A stretch of 64,000 bases of DNA from positions 1 to 64,000 of the forward strand of contig NZ_JAFCTX010000020.1 in assembly GCF_049896245.1 (NCBI RefSeq), written 5' to 3'. The DNA comes from Cypionkella sp049896245 (GTDB lineage Bacteria > Pseudomonadota > Alphaproteobacteria > Rhodobacterales > Rhodobacteraceae). The position numbers were made by a program, and so were the translations under genes. Positions 1-8,466 of the stretch are shown one piece after another. Within the stretch, counting starts at the first letter, position 1; the number at the start of each line of letters is the position of its first letter. The notes below the pieces were generated by a model. It searched no databases, was not told where the DNA came from, and worked only from the letters and a program-made list of their open reading frames with translations.

Positions 1-936
1 GCGTCGGGCGTGACGGTGAACCTGACCACCGGGCTTGGCGCGGGCGGCGACGCCGCCGGGGATACGCTGAGCGGGATCGAGAACCTGACTGGTTCGGCCT
101 TCAACGACAGCCTGACCGGCGACAGCAATGCCAACCTCCTCGATGGCGGCGCGGGCAATGACACGCTGGTCGGCGGCGGCGGGGCGGACAGCCTGGTCGG
201 CGGGGCGGGCACCGATACGGCGGATTACTCGGCCTCTGCGGCGGGGGTCACTGTCAATCTGACCACCGGGCTTGGCGCGGGCGGCGATGCGGCGGGCGAC
301 ATACTCACCGGCATTGAGAATCTGATTGGTTCCGGTCTGGCGGACAGCCTGACCGGCGACAGCAATGCCAACCTCCTCGATGGCGGCGCGGGCAATGACA
401 CGCTGGTCGGCGGTGCCGGGGCGGACAGCCTGGTCGGCGGGGCGGGCACCGATACGGCGGATTACTCGGCCTCTGCGGCGGGGGTCACTGTCAATCTGAC
501 CACCGGGCTTGGCGCGGGCGGCGATGCGGCGGGCGACATACTCACCGGCATTGAGAATCTGATTGGTTCCGGTCTGGCGGACAGCCTGACCGGCGACAGC
601 AATGCCAATGTGCTGGATGGCGGCGCGGGCAATGACACGCTGGTCGGCGGTGCCGGGGCGGACAGCCTGGTCGGCGGGGCGGGCACCGATACGGCGGATT
701 ATTCGGCTTCGGCCTCGGGTGTGACGGTCAATCTGACCACCGGCCTTGGCGCGGGCGGCGACGCCGCCGGGGATACGCTGAGCGGCATTGAGAACCTGAC
801 CGGCTCGGCCCTCAATGACACCTTGACCGGCAACGACGGCAACAACCTTTTGATCGGCGGCGACGGCGGCGACCTGCTGGACGGCGGCGCGGGCGATGAC
901 ACGCTGAGCGGCGGCAATGGCAACGACTACTTCGCT
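1..936 (+). repeat. 237-bp near-identical tandem repeats inside the RTX gene
   Basis: The motif cggattactc recurs at 221 and 458, and its variant cggattattc at 695, giving an exact 237-bp (79-codon) period. Neighbouring copies are almost identical at the DNA level, including third codon positions, which implies recent duplication or gene conversion. The window opens inside a copy, so the total copy number cannot be seen. Confidence 0.9.
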
Positions 937-1767
937 GCCGAGACAGGGCACGACGCGCTTTATGGCGGCGATGGCAACGACACCTTCTTCGGTGGCATCG
1001 GTGATACTATAGATGGCGGCGAAGGGTCGACCGACAACGATCTGCTGGACCTGAGCGCCTGGGGCTGGTCGCGAACCAACATCATCTATGACCCGCTGAA
1101 CCACGAGAATGGGACTGTCCAGTTCCTCGACGCGTCGGGGCATGTCATCGGTTCGATGGGTTTCACGAACATTGAGAAGGTGTTGCCCTGCTTCACCCCC
1201 GGCACGATGATCCTGACGGATCACGGTGTGATCGCGGTCGAGGACATGCAACCCGGCTACTTGGTGGAAACGCTGGACAATGGGCTGCAACCCCTGCGTT
1301 GGATCGGCAAGCGCGACCTTAGTATTGCGGATTTGATCGTGCAGCCGAAGCTGCAACCGATCCGGATTGCCGCGGGCTCGCTTGATCGCGGTCTGCCAGA
1401 GCGCGATATGATGGTTTCGCCGCAGCACCGCATGCTGATCGAAGGGGCACGGGCCGAGATGCTGTTTGGCGAGCCGGAAGTGCTGGTCGCGGCAACCCAT
1501 CTGACCACATTGCCCGGCATCGAACAGGTGCAGACCTATGGGGTAACTTATGTCCATCTGCTGTTCGACCGCCACGAAATCATTTGTGCCGATGGGGCAT
1601 GGACCGAAAGCTTCCAGCCAGCGGATCGCACCCTGTCGAACATGGACAGTGAGCAACGCGACGAGATCGAAGCATTGTTCCCAGAGTTGACGATGGGCGC
1701 TCTCAATTTCCAGGCCGCGCGGCTGTCGCTGAAGGGCTACGAAGCGAGGGTGCTGCTTGACGCATGA
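1..1767 (+). CDS. RTX-repeat protein with C-terminal Hint domain (5' partial)
   Basis: The frame is open from base 1, so the 5' end lies outside the window. Residues 1 to about 340 are glycine- and aspartate-rich nonapeptide-type repeats (for example GGAGNDTLVGG and GGDGNDTFFGG), which bind calcium and usually mark proteins secreted by type I export. They sit in a larger 79-residue repeat. From Cys397 (CFTPGTMILTDHG) to about residue 540 lies a Hint_2 domain like those at the end of many Rhodobacteraceae RTX proteins; it probably self-processes. The Cys is intact. A surface or secreted protein is inferred; the adhesin or enzyme part, if any, is upstream of the window. Confidence 0.85.
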   Translation, partial: ASGVTVNLTTGLGAGGDAAGDTLSGIENLTGSAFNDSLTGDSNANLLDGGAGNDTLVGGGGADSLVGGAGTDTADYSASAAGVTVNLTTGLGAGGDAAGDILTGIENLIGSGLADSLTGDSNANLLDGGAGNDTLVGGAGADSLVGGAGTDTADYSASAAGVTVNLTTGLGAGGDAAGDILTGIENLIGSGLADSLTGDSNANVLDGGAGNDTLVGGAGADSLVGGAGTDTADYSASASGVTVNLTTGLGAGGDAAGDTLSGIENLTGSALNDTLTGNDGNNLLIGGDGGDLLDGGAGDDTLSGGNGNDYFAAETGHDALYGGDGNDTFFGGIGDTIDGGEGSTDNDLLDLSAWGWSRTNIIYDPLNHENGTVQFLDASGHVIGSMGFTNIEKVLPCFTPGTMILTDHGVIAVEDMQPGYLVETLDNGLQPLRWIGKRDLSIADLIVQPKLQPIRIAAGSLDRGLPERDMMVSPQHRMLIEGARAEMLFGEPEVLVAATHLTTLPGIEQVQTYGVTYVHLLFDRHEIICADGAWTESFQPADRTLSNMDSEQRDEIEALFPELTMGALNFQAARLSLKGYEARVLLDA

Positions 1768-2134
1768 CGTAGCGCGGGGCTGAACTGGCTCTGATCATGC
1801 CTGTCAAGCTGCCGGTTTATGGCTCCAGCCTGCATGAACTTGAGAGCGATTCGAATCCAAACCCCTTGAGGATCACGATCGGCCGCCCGTTGCTGCGCTG
1901 TGGCTCTGAAAAAAACCTGCTCCGCCAAATCGACGCAACCGAAAGTCATTAAACTGATGTTTCGTTTCCTGTTTGACGCGCCACATCAAACAATTCGGGA
2001 TATTCCGCATTGAAACGGGTCCGGGTTCAAACCACACACGCCAGCAAACACCCAACTGCATCATTACTTTGGTGGGCGGACATCTTCTGCCGCCGGTTGA
2101 CGCACACCAATCAAGCGTCTAGTTACACCGTACT
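1768..2134. other. Non-coding stretch between the RTX gene and the thi riboswitch
   Basis: This 367-bp stretch has no open frame that looks like a known protein on either strand and no clear terminator. It must hold the promoter of the thiamine operon, probably within the last 100 bases, but I cannot pick a convincing -35/-10 pair. Confidence 0.5.
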
Positions 2135-2252
2135 GTCAGGGGAGTCCCGCCCAAGGGACTGAGAGGCTGATAGCAGGTTAGACGTCAAAGTCTGGCCTGC
2201 GGTGAAGCGACCCTTTGAACCTGACCCAGTTGATACTGGCGTAGGAAGCACA
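2135..2252 (+). promoter_or_regulatory. TPP riboswitch (THI element)
   Basis: The leader contains the conserved THI-box blocks in order: the ggggagtcccgcc arm, actgagaggc at 2158-2167, gaccctttgaacctgaccca at about 2209, and gatactggcgtaggaag at 2232-2248. This aptamer binds thiamine pyrophosphate and shuts off thiamine synthesis genes. It lies about 100 nt upstream of thiC, its usual partner. The expression platform between 2253 and 2349 has no obvious U-tract terminator, so translational control is more likely. Confidence 0.95.
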
Positions 2253-2349
2253 AGCGGTCGCCGTCTCCGTGGTCTTTCGGATCGGCACCATGCGGGGCAA
2301 TCCCGGCTTCTTTCCCTTACCGACGGGTCATCAACGCGAAGAGGCTTTG

Positions 2350-4185
2350 ATGAACCAGATTGATCTGACCACCGCGCCCGCAACCGCAACTGCGTTGCCC
2401 GCCGTCACCACGGGCCCCTTGCCCGCTTCGTCAAAGCGGCACGTGGCGGGGGTGATCCATCCCGACATCCTTGTGCCAATGCGCCAGATTGCCGTGCATC
2501 CTTCGGCGGGAGAGCCGCCAGTCACTGTCTATGACGCCTCCGGCCCCTATACCGACCCAGCAGTGCAAACGGATATTGCCCGAGGTCTGGCCCCGGTTCG
2601 CAGCGCATGGGTCGCAGCGCGGGGCGACTGCGAGGCCTATGCGGCGCGTAGTGTTCAGCCCGCCGATAACGGTTTTGCCACCGGCGCGCGGCTGGTGCCG
2701 GGGTTTGCGGTGCAGACCAACCCGCTGCGTGCGCGCGACGGCAACGCGGTTACGCAACTGGCCTATGCCCGCGCGGGCATCATCACCGCCGAGATGGAAT
2801 ATGTGGCGATCCGCGAGAATTTGGGCCGCGCCGCCGCCCTGCCCACCCCGCGCGACGGCGAGGATTTCGGGGCGTCGATCCCGGACTACGTCACTGCGGA
2901 ATTCGTCCGTCAGGAAATCGCCGCCGGGCGCGCGATCATCCCGGCCAACATCAACCATCCCGAACTGGAACCGATGATCATCGGCCGCAACTTCGCGGTC
3001 AAGATCAACGCTAACATGGGCACCAGTGCCGTGACCTCGTCGATGGCCGAGGAAGTGGACAAGATGGTGTGGTCGATCCGCTGGGGTGCCGATACGGTGA
3101 TGGACCTGTCGACCGGGCGCAACATCCACAACACCCGCGAATGGATATTGCGCAACGCCCCGGTGCCGATCGGAACGGTGCCGCTGTATCAGGCGCTGGA
3201 AAAGGTCGATGGCATCGCCGAAAACCTGACATGGGAGATTTACCGCGACACCCTGATCGAGCAGGCTGAACAGGGGGTGGATTACTTCACCATCCATGCC
3301 GGTGTGCGGCTACACTATATCCCGCTAACGGTAAACCGGGTGACGGGCATCGTTTCGCGCGGCGGCTCGATCATGGCGAAGTGGTGCCTGCATCACCACC
3401 GCGAAAGCTTTCTCTACACCCATTTCGATGAAATCTGTGACATTATGCGGGCCTATGACGTGTCGTTCAGCCTTGGCGACGGCCTGCGCCCCGGCTCCAT
3501 CGCAGATGCCAATGACGCGGCGCAGTTTGCCGAGCTGGAGACGCTGGGCGAGCTGACGAAAATCGCCTGGGCCAAGGACTGTCAAGTGATGATCGAAGGG
3601 CCGGGTCATGTGGCGATGCACAAGATCAAGGCCAATATGGACAAGCAACTGGCCACCTGTGGCGAGGCGCCGTTCTACACGCTTGGGCCGCTGACCACCG
3701 ATATCGCGCCGGGATATGACCATATCACCAGCGCCATCGGGGCGGCGATGATCGGTTGGTTCGGCACCGCGATGCTGTGCTATGTGACGCCCAAGGAACA
3801 TCTGGGCCTGCCCGACCGCGCCGATGTGAAGGTGGGCGTGATCACCTACAAGATCGCCGCCCATGCCGCCGATCTGGCCAAGGGCCTGCCGGGGGCGCAG
3901 GCGCGTGATGATGCGCTGTCGCGTGCGCGGTTCGAGTTTCGCTGGGAAGATCAGTTCAACCTGTCGCTTGACCCCGAAACCGCGCGCAGCATGCATGACG
4001 AAACCCTGCCGAAAGAGGCGCACAAGACCGCGCATTTCTGTTCGATGTGCGGGCCGAAATTCTGCTCGATGCGGATCAGCCATGATATCCGCGCCGAGGC
4101 GCAGAAGGACGGCATGGCGGCGATGGCGGCCAAGTTCCGCGAGAAGGGCGAGGTTTATCTGCCTGCCGCAGAGGTCGCGGAATGA
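2350..4185 (+). CDS. thiC: Phosphomethylpyrimidine (HMP-P) synthase ThiC
   Basis: ThiC is a cytosolic radical-SAM enzyme that converts aminoimidazole ribotide to HMP-P, the pyrimidine half of thiamine. The 611-residue product has the family's C-terminal iron-sulfur motif CSMCGPKFC (Cys564, Cys567, Cys572) and the long conserved core (NINHPELEPMIIGRNF, VDYFTIHAGV). I chose ATG 2350, which has a gaagagg Shine-Dalgarno at 2338-2344. An upstream in-frame GTG at 2269 would start in the riboswitch leader and lacks family similarity. It is the first gene of the thi operon and overlaps thiO by 4 nt. Confidence 0.97.
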   Translation: MNQIDLTTAPATATALPAVTTGPLPASSKRHVAGVIHPDILVPMRQIAVHPSAGEPPVTVYDASGPYTDPAVQTDIARGLAPVRSAWVAARGDCEAYAARSVQPADNGFATGARLVPGFAVQTNPLRARDGNAVTQLAYARAGIITAEMEYVAIRENLGRAAALPTPRDGEDFGASIPDYVTAEFVRQEIAAGRAIIPANINHPELEPMIIGRNFAVKINANMGTSAVTSSMAEEVDKMVWSIRWGADTVMDLSTGRNIHNTREWILRNAPVPIGTVPLYQALEKVDGIAENLTWEIYRDTLIEQAEQGVDYFTIHAGVRLHYIPLTVNRVTGIVSRGGSIMAKWCLHHHRESFLYTHFDEICDIMRAYDVSFSLGDGLRPGSIADANDAAQFAELETLGELTKIAWAKDCQVMIEGPGHVAMHKIKANMDKQLATCGEAPFYTLGPLTTDIAPGYDHITSAIGAAMIGWFGTAMLCYVTPKEHLGLPDRADVKVGVITYKIAAHAADLAKGLPGAQARDDALSRARFEFRWEDQFNLSLDPETARSMHDETLPKEAHKTAHFCSMCGPKFCSMRISHDIRAEAQKDGMAAMAAKFREKGEVYLPAAEVAE

Positions 4186-5144
4186 TCACCATTCTTGGGG
4201 CGGGGGTCGCGGGGCTGTGCGCCGCGACCGTGTTGGCCGAACGCGGTCTGTCCGTGCAGGTGGTGGACAGCGGCCCGGAGGGTGCGGGCGCAAGCTGGCG
4301 GGCGGGGGGGATGCTGGCCCCCTTTGTCGAGGGCGAAAGTGCCCCGCCCGAGGTGGCGCGGCTGGGAGCCGTTGCCGCCGACTGGTGGGCCGCACGGGTG
4401 CCCGGCGTCGTGCGGCATGGCACGCTGGTCGTGGCCCCGGCCCGCGACCGGGCAGAACTCGACCGGTTCGCCGCCCGTACAATCGGCCACGCGCGCATCG
4501 GTCCCGACCAGATTGCAGAGCTTGAACCCGCTCTGGCGGGGCGCTTTGCCAGCGCGCTTTACTATGCGGACGAGGCGCATCTTGACCCGCGCCAGGCCTT
4601 GCGGGCGTTGGTGGATGGTTTGTGCCATCGCGGGGTGGCCATCCGGTATGACACGCATCTTGCGCCCGATCAGGCCGATATCGACTGCCGGGGCATCGCG
4701 GCGCGTGACGGCTTGCCCGGCTTGCGCGCCGTGCGGGGCGAAATGCTGCTGCTGCATTGCCCGGAGGTGGCGCTGTCGCGTCCGATCCGACTGCTGCATC
4801 CGCGCTTTCCGGTCTATGTCGTGCCGCGCGAAGGCGGGCAGTTCATGGTCGGTGCGACGATGCTGGAAAGCGATGACCCCGGCCCGATCACCCTGCGCAG
4901 CGCCAGTGAGCTGATGTCGGCAGTCTTCGCCCTGCATCCTAGCTTTGCCGAGGCGGCGATTGTCGAGATGGGCAGCGGCCTGCGCCCCGCCTTTGACGAT
5001 AATGTGCCGCGCCTGACACAGGCGGGCGGGCGCTGGCATGTGAATGGCCTGTATCGCCACGGCTTTCTAACCGCCCCGGCGCTGGCCGGGCAACTGGCCG
5101 ATATCCTCACCCAGTCACGACAGGAGCCCGCCCTTGCGCATTGA
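4182..5144 (+). CDS. thiO: Glycine oxidase ThiO
   Basis: This FAD enzyme oxidises glycine to iminoglycine (dehydroglycine), which ThiG needs to build the thiazole ring. The 320-residue product starts with a Rossmann FAD motif (GAGVAGLCAATVLAERG) and belongs to the DAO family of FAD oxidases. The C-terminal stretch around GSGLRPAFDDNVPRL fits the FAD-binding end of that family. Its ATG overlaps the thiC stop (ATGA), and its end overlaps the thiS start by 11 nt, so translation is coupled. The presence of ThiO rather than ThiH indicates the aerobic glycine route. Confidence 0.92.
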   Translation: MITILGAGVAGLCAATVLAERGLSVQVVDSGPEGAGASWRAGGMLAPFVEGESAPPEVARLGAVAADWWAARVPGVVRHGTLVVAPARDRAELDRFAARTIGHARIGPDQIAELEPALAGRFASALYYADEAHLDPRQALRALVDGLCHRGVAIRYDTHLAPDQADIDCRGIAARDGLPGLRAVRGEMLLLHCPEVALSRPIRLLHPRFPVYVVPREGGQFMVGATMLESDDPGPITLRSASELMSAVFALHPSFAEAAIVEMGSGLRPAFDDNVPRLTQAGGRWHVNGLYRHGFLTAPALAGQLADILTQSRQEPALAH

Positions 5145-5331
5145 TCTGAACGGCATCCCGGCCGAAGTCGCCGCCGCAAATCTGGCCGATGCGCTGATGG
5201 CGCTTGGCTTTGGCGGCGCGGCGCTGGCCACCGCGCTGAACGGCGGTTTCATCCCCGCCTCGGCCCGTGCCACGACCACGCTGCATGATGGCGACCGGGT
5301 CGAGGTTCTGGCCCCGATGCAAGGGGGCTGA
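5134..5331 (+). CDS. thiS: Sulfur-carrier protein ThiS
   Basis: ThiS is a 65-residue ubiquitin-fold protein whose C-terminal Gly-Gly is adenylated by ThiF and then carries the sulfur for the thiazole ring. The product ends in MQGG, the required C-terminus, and the length is normal. The start is a TTG at 5134, supported by a caggag site at 5121-5126; no ATG is suitably placed. It sits between thiO (overlapping) and thiG (1-nt gap). Confidence 0.93.
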   Translation: MRIDLNGIPAEVAAANLADALMALGFGGAALATALNGGFIPASARATTTLHDGDRVEVLAPMQGG

Positions 5332-5332
5332 G

Positions 5333-6118
5333 ATGCGGCTTTATGATGTAGAAATATCGTCGCGCCTGCTGCTCGGAACGGCGCAATACCCCTCACCTCT
5401 GGTACTGACCGATGCCATTGCGGCCTCTGGCTGCGGGGTGATCACGGTATCCCTGCGCCGGGAAACCGCAAATGGCGGCGGCGCAAACGGCTTTTGGCCG
5501 CTCTTGCAGGCCACCGGCGCGCGCATTCTGCCAAACACCGCCGGTTGCCATTCGGCGCAAGAGGCGATCACCACGGCGCAGATGGCGCGCGAGGTGTTCG
5601 GCACCAACTGGATCAAGCTGGAGGTGATCGGCAACGCCGACACGCTGCAACCTGACCCCTTTGCGCTGGTCGAGGCGGCTCGAATACTTTGCGCCGATGG
5701 GTTTGCGGTGTTTCCCTACACTACCGAAGACTTGATCGTGGCCGAACGCCTGCTCGATGCGGGCTGCCGGGTGCTGATGCCATGGGGCGCGCCCATCGGG
5801 TCTGGCCGGGGGCTGCGCCACGTGGATGCGCTGACCGCGATGCGGGGGCATTTCCCCAGCGTGCCGTTGATCATTGATGCCGGGATCGGCGCGCCCAGTC
5901 AGGCAGCGCAGGCGATGGAAATGGGGTTTGATGCGGTTCTACTGAACACCGCCGTTGCCAAGGCGGGCGACCCTGTGGCCATGGCGCGCGCCTTCGGGCA
6001 GGCGGTTGCGGCGGGGCGGCTGGCGTTTGAGGCGGGGCTGATGCCGCCGCGCGACATGGCGGTGCCTTCGACCCCGGTTCTGGGTATGGCCGATCTGGGC
6101 CTGGGGGGGCTGCGATGA
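5333..6118 (+). CDS. thiG: Thiazole synthase ThiG
   Basis: ThiG condenses deoxyxylulose 5-phosphate, dehydroglycine and ThiS-thiocarboxylate into the thiazole phosphate. The 261-residue TIM-barrel protein shows the family core NWIKLEVIG, where Lys95 matches the Schiff-base lysine, and the phosphate-binding end (LIIDAGIGAPSQ, LLNTAVAKAGDP). I placed the start at ATG 5333, one base after the thiS stop, because upstream in-frame codons read through thiS in another frame. The last bases overlap thiE (ATGA). Confidence 0.96.
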   Translation: MRLYDVEISSRLLLGTAQYPSPLVLTDAIAASGCGVITVSLRRETANGGGANGFWPLLQATGARILPNTAGCHSAQEAITTAQMAREVFGTNWIKLEVIGNADTLQPDPFALVEAARILCADGFAVFPYTTEDLIVAERLLDAGCRVLMPWGAPIGSGRGLRHVDALTAMRGHFPSVPLIIDAGIGAPSQAAQAMEMGFDAVLLNTAVAKAGDPVAMARAFGQAVAAGRLAFEAGLMPPRDMAVPSTPVLGMADLGLGGLR

Positions 6119-6717
6119 TCCTGCCTCGTTTTTACCCGGTGCTGCCAGATGCCGCGATGATCGCGCGGCTGGTGCCTTTGGGCGTGCGGCTCGTGCAGTT
6201 GCGGTTCAAGGGCGATGTGGCCGAGATCCCCGCGCAGATCGCGGCGGCGCTTGCCGTCTGTGCCCGGCACGGCGCGCAGCTTGTGGTCAATGACCACTGG
6301 CAGGCGGCGCTGGATCACGGTGCGGACTTTATCCATCTGGGGCAAGAGGATTTGGACAGCGCCGACACAAACGCCATCGCCCGTGCCGGGGTGCGGCTGG
6401 GGGTGTCGACCCATGACCGGGCGGAACTGGACCGGGCCCTTGCCCTTAACCCCGCCTATATCGCGCTGGGTCCGATCTGGCCGACGCTTTTGAAGCAGAT
6501 GCCGTGGCATCCGCAGGGGCTGGGCAAGCTGACGCGCTGGAAATCGCGGATCGGGGCGGTACCGTTGGTGGCCATCGGCGGGCTGACACCTGCGCGGCTG
6601 CCCGAGGTGTTCGCGGCGGGAGCGAATGTGGCGGCTGTGGTCACTGATCTGGTGACCGCCCCCGACCCCGAGGCGCAGACGCGCCTGTGGGTGCAGGCGA
6701 CCGGAGCCATCGTATGA
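6115..6717 (+). CDS. thiE: Thiamine-phosphate synthase ThiE
   Basis: ThiE joins HMP-PP and the thiazole phosphate to make thiamine phosphate. The 200-residue product has the TenI/ThiE barrel motifs: VQLRFK near residue 25 (pyrophosphate site), LVVNDHWQAALDHGADFIHLGQEDL, and VAIGGLTPARLPEVFAAGANVAAV. Because of the RFK and the short length, the thiazole tautomerase TenI is the alternative. With ThiE otherwise absent from the operon, ThiE is the better call. It overlaps thiG and thiF by 4 nt each. Confidence 0.85.
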   Translation: MILPRFYPVLPDAAMIARLVPLGVRLVQLRFKGDVAEIPAQIAAALAVCARHGAQLVVNDHWQAALDHGADFIHLGQEDLDSADTNAIARAGVRLGVSTHDRAELDRALALNPAYIALGPIWPTLLKQMPWHPQGLGKLTRWKSRIGAVPLVAIGGLTPARLPEVFAAGANVAAVVTDLVTAPDPEAQTRLWVQATGAIV

Positions 6718-7663
6718 GCCGATACGCGCGCCAGATGCAGGTGCCGGGTGTCGGGGCCATGGGCAGGCGCGGCTGACGGCGGCGCATGTGCTGATCATCG
6801 GCGCGGGTGGCCTTGGCTGCACGGTGATCCCGGCGCTGGCGGCGGCAGGGGTGAAGCGGCTGACGATCATGGACCTGGATCAGGTGGAGATGTCCAACCT
6901 GCACCGCCAGACGCTTTACAGCGCTGCCGACATTGGCGAGCCAAAGGCCGTGGCTGCGGCGGCCCGTGCCACGGCGCTGAACCCGGATTGTAAATCCACG
7001 GCGATTGTTGACCGGCTCGATCCGGCTAATGCCCCCGGTCTGATTGCCGCCGCCGATCTGGTCGTGGACGCCGCCGACAGCTTTGCCGTGACCTATACCC
7101 TGTCCGATCTGTGCCTTGCGGCGGGCAGGCCATTAATTTCGGCTTCAGTCATCGGGCGGGCGGGCTATGCGGGCGGGTTCTGTGGAACGGCCCCCGGCTA
7201 TCGCGCCGTGTTCCCCGATTTGCCCGCGCAGGCGGCCAGTTGTGCCAGCGCCGGGGTGATGGGGCCAGCCGTGGCCGCCCTTGGCGCGGTGCAGGGGCAG
7301 ATGGCGCTTTCGGTGCTGATCGGGCTGGAGCCGTCGCCTTTGGGCCGGATCGTCACGCTGGACATGGCAAGTTGGCGCTTTGGCGGGTTTGGATTTGCCG
7401 GGGCGATGGATGTGCCCGGTTTCGGCTTTGTCGCCGCCACCCAGCTTGCCGCCACCGATACGGTGATCGACCTGCGCCCGGCGGGCACCGTGCAACTCTT
7501 GCCCGGCGCGCAAGTGGTGGCACCGGGCGATCTGGCCGATTGGCCGATCCCCATGGGCCGGGTGGTGCTGTGCTGCTCTACCGGCCTGCGGGCGTGGCGC
7601 GGCGCGCAGGTTCTGGGGGGGCGCGGGGCCACGGCTTTGGCCTTGCTGGCGGACGGGCAATGA
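6714..7663 (+). pseudogene. thiF: ThiF-type adenylyltransferase with rhodanese-like tail, frameshifted near 6764
   Basis: ThiF activates the ThiS C-terminus with ATP. The start ATG 6714 overlaps the thiE stop and reads MSRYARQMQVPGVGAMG, the normal start of the family, but the frame then hits TGA at 6774. Restoring one C after 6764 gives QARLTAAHVLIIGAGGLG and an open 316-residue frame to 7663. The adenylylation fold is then complete (GAGGLG, SNLHRQTLY, VVDAADSFAVTY). The last ~80 residues (VIDLRPAG ... LCCSTGLRAWRG) look like a rhodanese sulfurtransferase domain with a Cys active loop. A GTG at 6788 could start a truncated product. The deletion may be real or a sequencing error. Confidence 0.85.
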
Positions 7664-8358
7664 GCGTGCTGATCATCGCGGGCCTGGACAGTTCCACCGG
7701 GGCTGGCCTTGCGCGCGATCTGGCGGTGATGGCCGATCATGGCATCACGGCGCGGGTGGCGGCCACGGCGGTGACAGCACAGGATGCGACGGGCGGCTGC
7801 ATCATTCATCCGGTGCCCGCGGCGATGGTGGCCGCCCAGATCCGCGCCGCAGGTCCAGTGCGCGCGGCCAAACTGGGGATGCTGACCAACGCCAGCATCG
7901 TCGAGGCCATTGCAGCGGCCCTGCCCAACGTGCCCTTCGTGCTGGACCCGGTTCTGGCCACCAGCGCCGGGGTGCCGCTGATGGATGCCGCCGGACGTGC
8001 CGCGATGATCACCCGCCTGATCCCCCGTGCGGCCCTGATCACCCCGAACCTGCCCGAGGCGGTTATTCTGACCGGCCTTGCGCCCGATACCGGACTGGAC
8101 AGCATCGCAGCCGCCTTTTTCGCCTTGGGCGCGAAAGCGGTGCTGCTGAAGGGCGGTCATGCCAGCGGGCCGGAGGCAGTCGATTGGCTGCTGCGCCCCG
8201 GCGGCGACCCCCTGCGGCTCGCCGCATTGCGCAAACCCGGCACCCGGCGCGGCACGGGCTGCACGCTGGCCAGCGCCATCGCCGCCCGCCTGGCGCGGGG
8301 GGACGATCTGGCCACGGCCTGCGCAGAGGCAAAACACTATCTGAATGGCTGGTGGTGA
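7660..8358 (+). CDS. thiD: Hydroxymethylpyrimidine (phosphate) kinase ThiD
   Basis: ThiD phosphorylates HMP-P to HMP-PP for ThiE. The 232-residue ribokinase-fold protein has the N-terminal IIAGLDSSTGAGL, the substrate region KLGMLTN, LDPVLATSAG, and the GTGCTLASAIAARLARG anion hole near the C-terminus. The usual SDSSGGAG is LDSSTGAG here. ATG 7660 overlaps the thiF stop by 4 nt. It is the last gene of the riboswitch-controlled operon. Confidence 0.93.
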   Translation: MSVLIIAGLDSSTGAGLARDLAVMADHGITARVAATAVTAQDATGGCIIHPVPAAMVAAQIRAAGPVRAAKLGMLTNASIVEAIAAALPNVPFVLDPVLATSAGVPLMDAAGRAAMITRLIPRAALITPNLPEAVILTGLAPDTGLDSIAAAFFALGAKAVLLKGGHASGPEAVDWLLRPGGDPLRLAALRKPGTRRGTGCTLASAIAARLARGDDLATACAEAKHYLNGWW

Positions 8359-8428
8359 TCCGAAACCCGACGCGCCGCTTTCGGCTTCACATTCTGCCAT
8401 CTGCGCAGTATAGGCCTGCATTCAGAAT

Positions 8429-8460
8429 ACCGGTCGCAGCCTACCCGGTCAAAACAAGGA
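8429..8460 (+). promoter_or_regulatory. Possible preQ1-I-like leader upstream of queC
   Basis: A 5-bp stem accgg (8429-8433) / ccggt (8445-8449) encloses an 11-nt loop whose last base is C. An A-rich tail caaaacaagga carrying the Shine-Dalgarno site follows. This is the gross layout of the small preQ1-I aptamer, and the downstream genes make preQ1. The pseudoknot pairing (cct 8440-8442 with agg 8457-8459) is placed differently from textbook examples, so the call is tentative. Confidence 0.3.
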
Positions 8461-8466
8461 CACCGC

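Noticed and set aside
225..923. Three minus-strand 74-codon frames with proline-rich products
   Set aside because: They are mirror reads of the 237-bp RTX repeats; the period and composition come from the plus-strand gene.
1873..2064. Minus-strand 63-codon frame in the gap before the riboswitch
   Set aside because: No ribosome site, no recognised family and no operon context.
7111..7659. Apparent 5' extension of thiD giving a 415-residue protein
   Set aside because: The extension reads thiF in another frame; the ThiD family starts at ATG 7660, which overlaps the thiF stop.
8359..8390. ccgaaa...tttcgg hairpin after thiD as a terminator
   Set aside because: Only six base pairs with a 13-nt loop and no T-tract.
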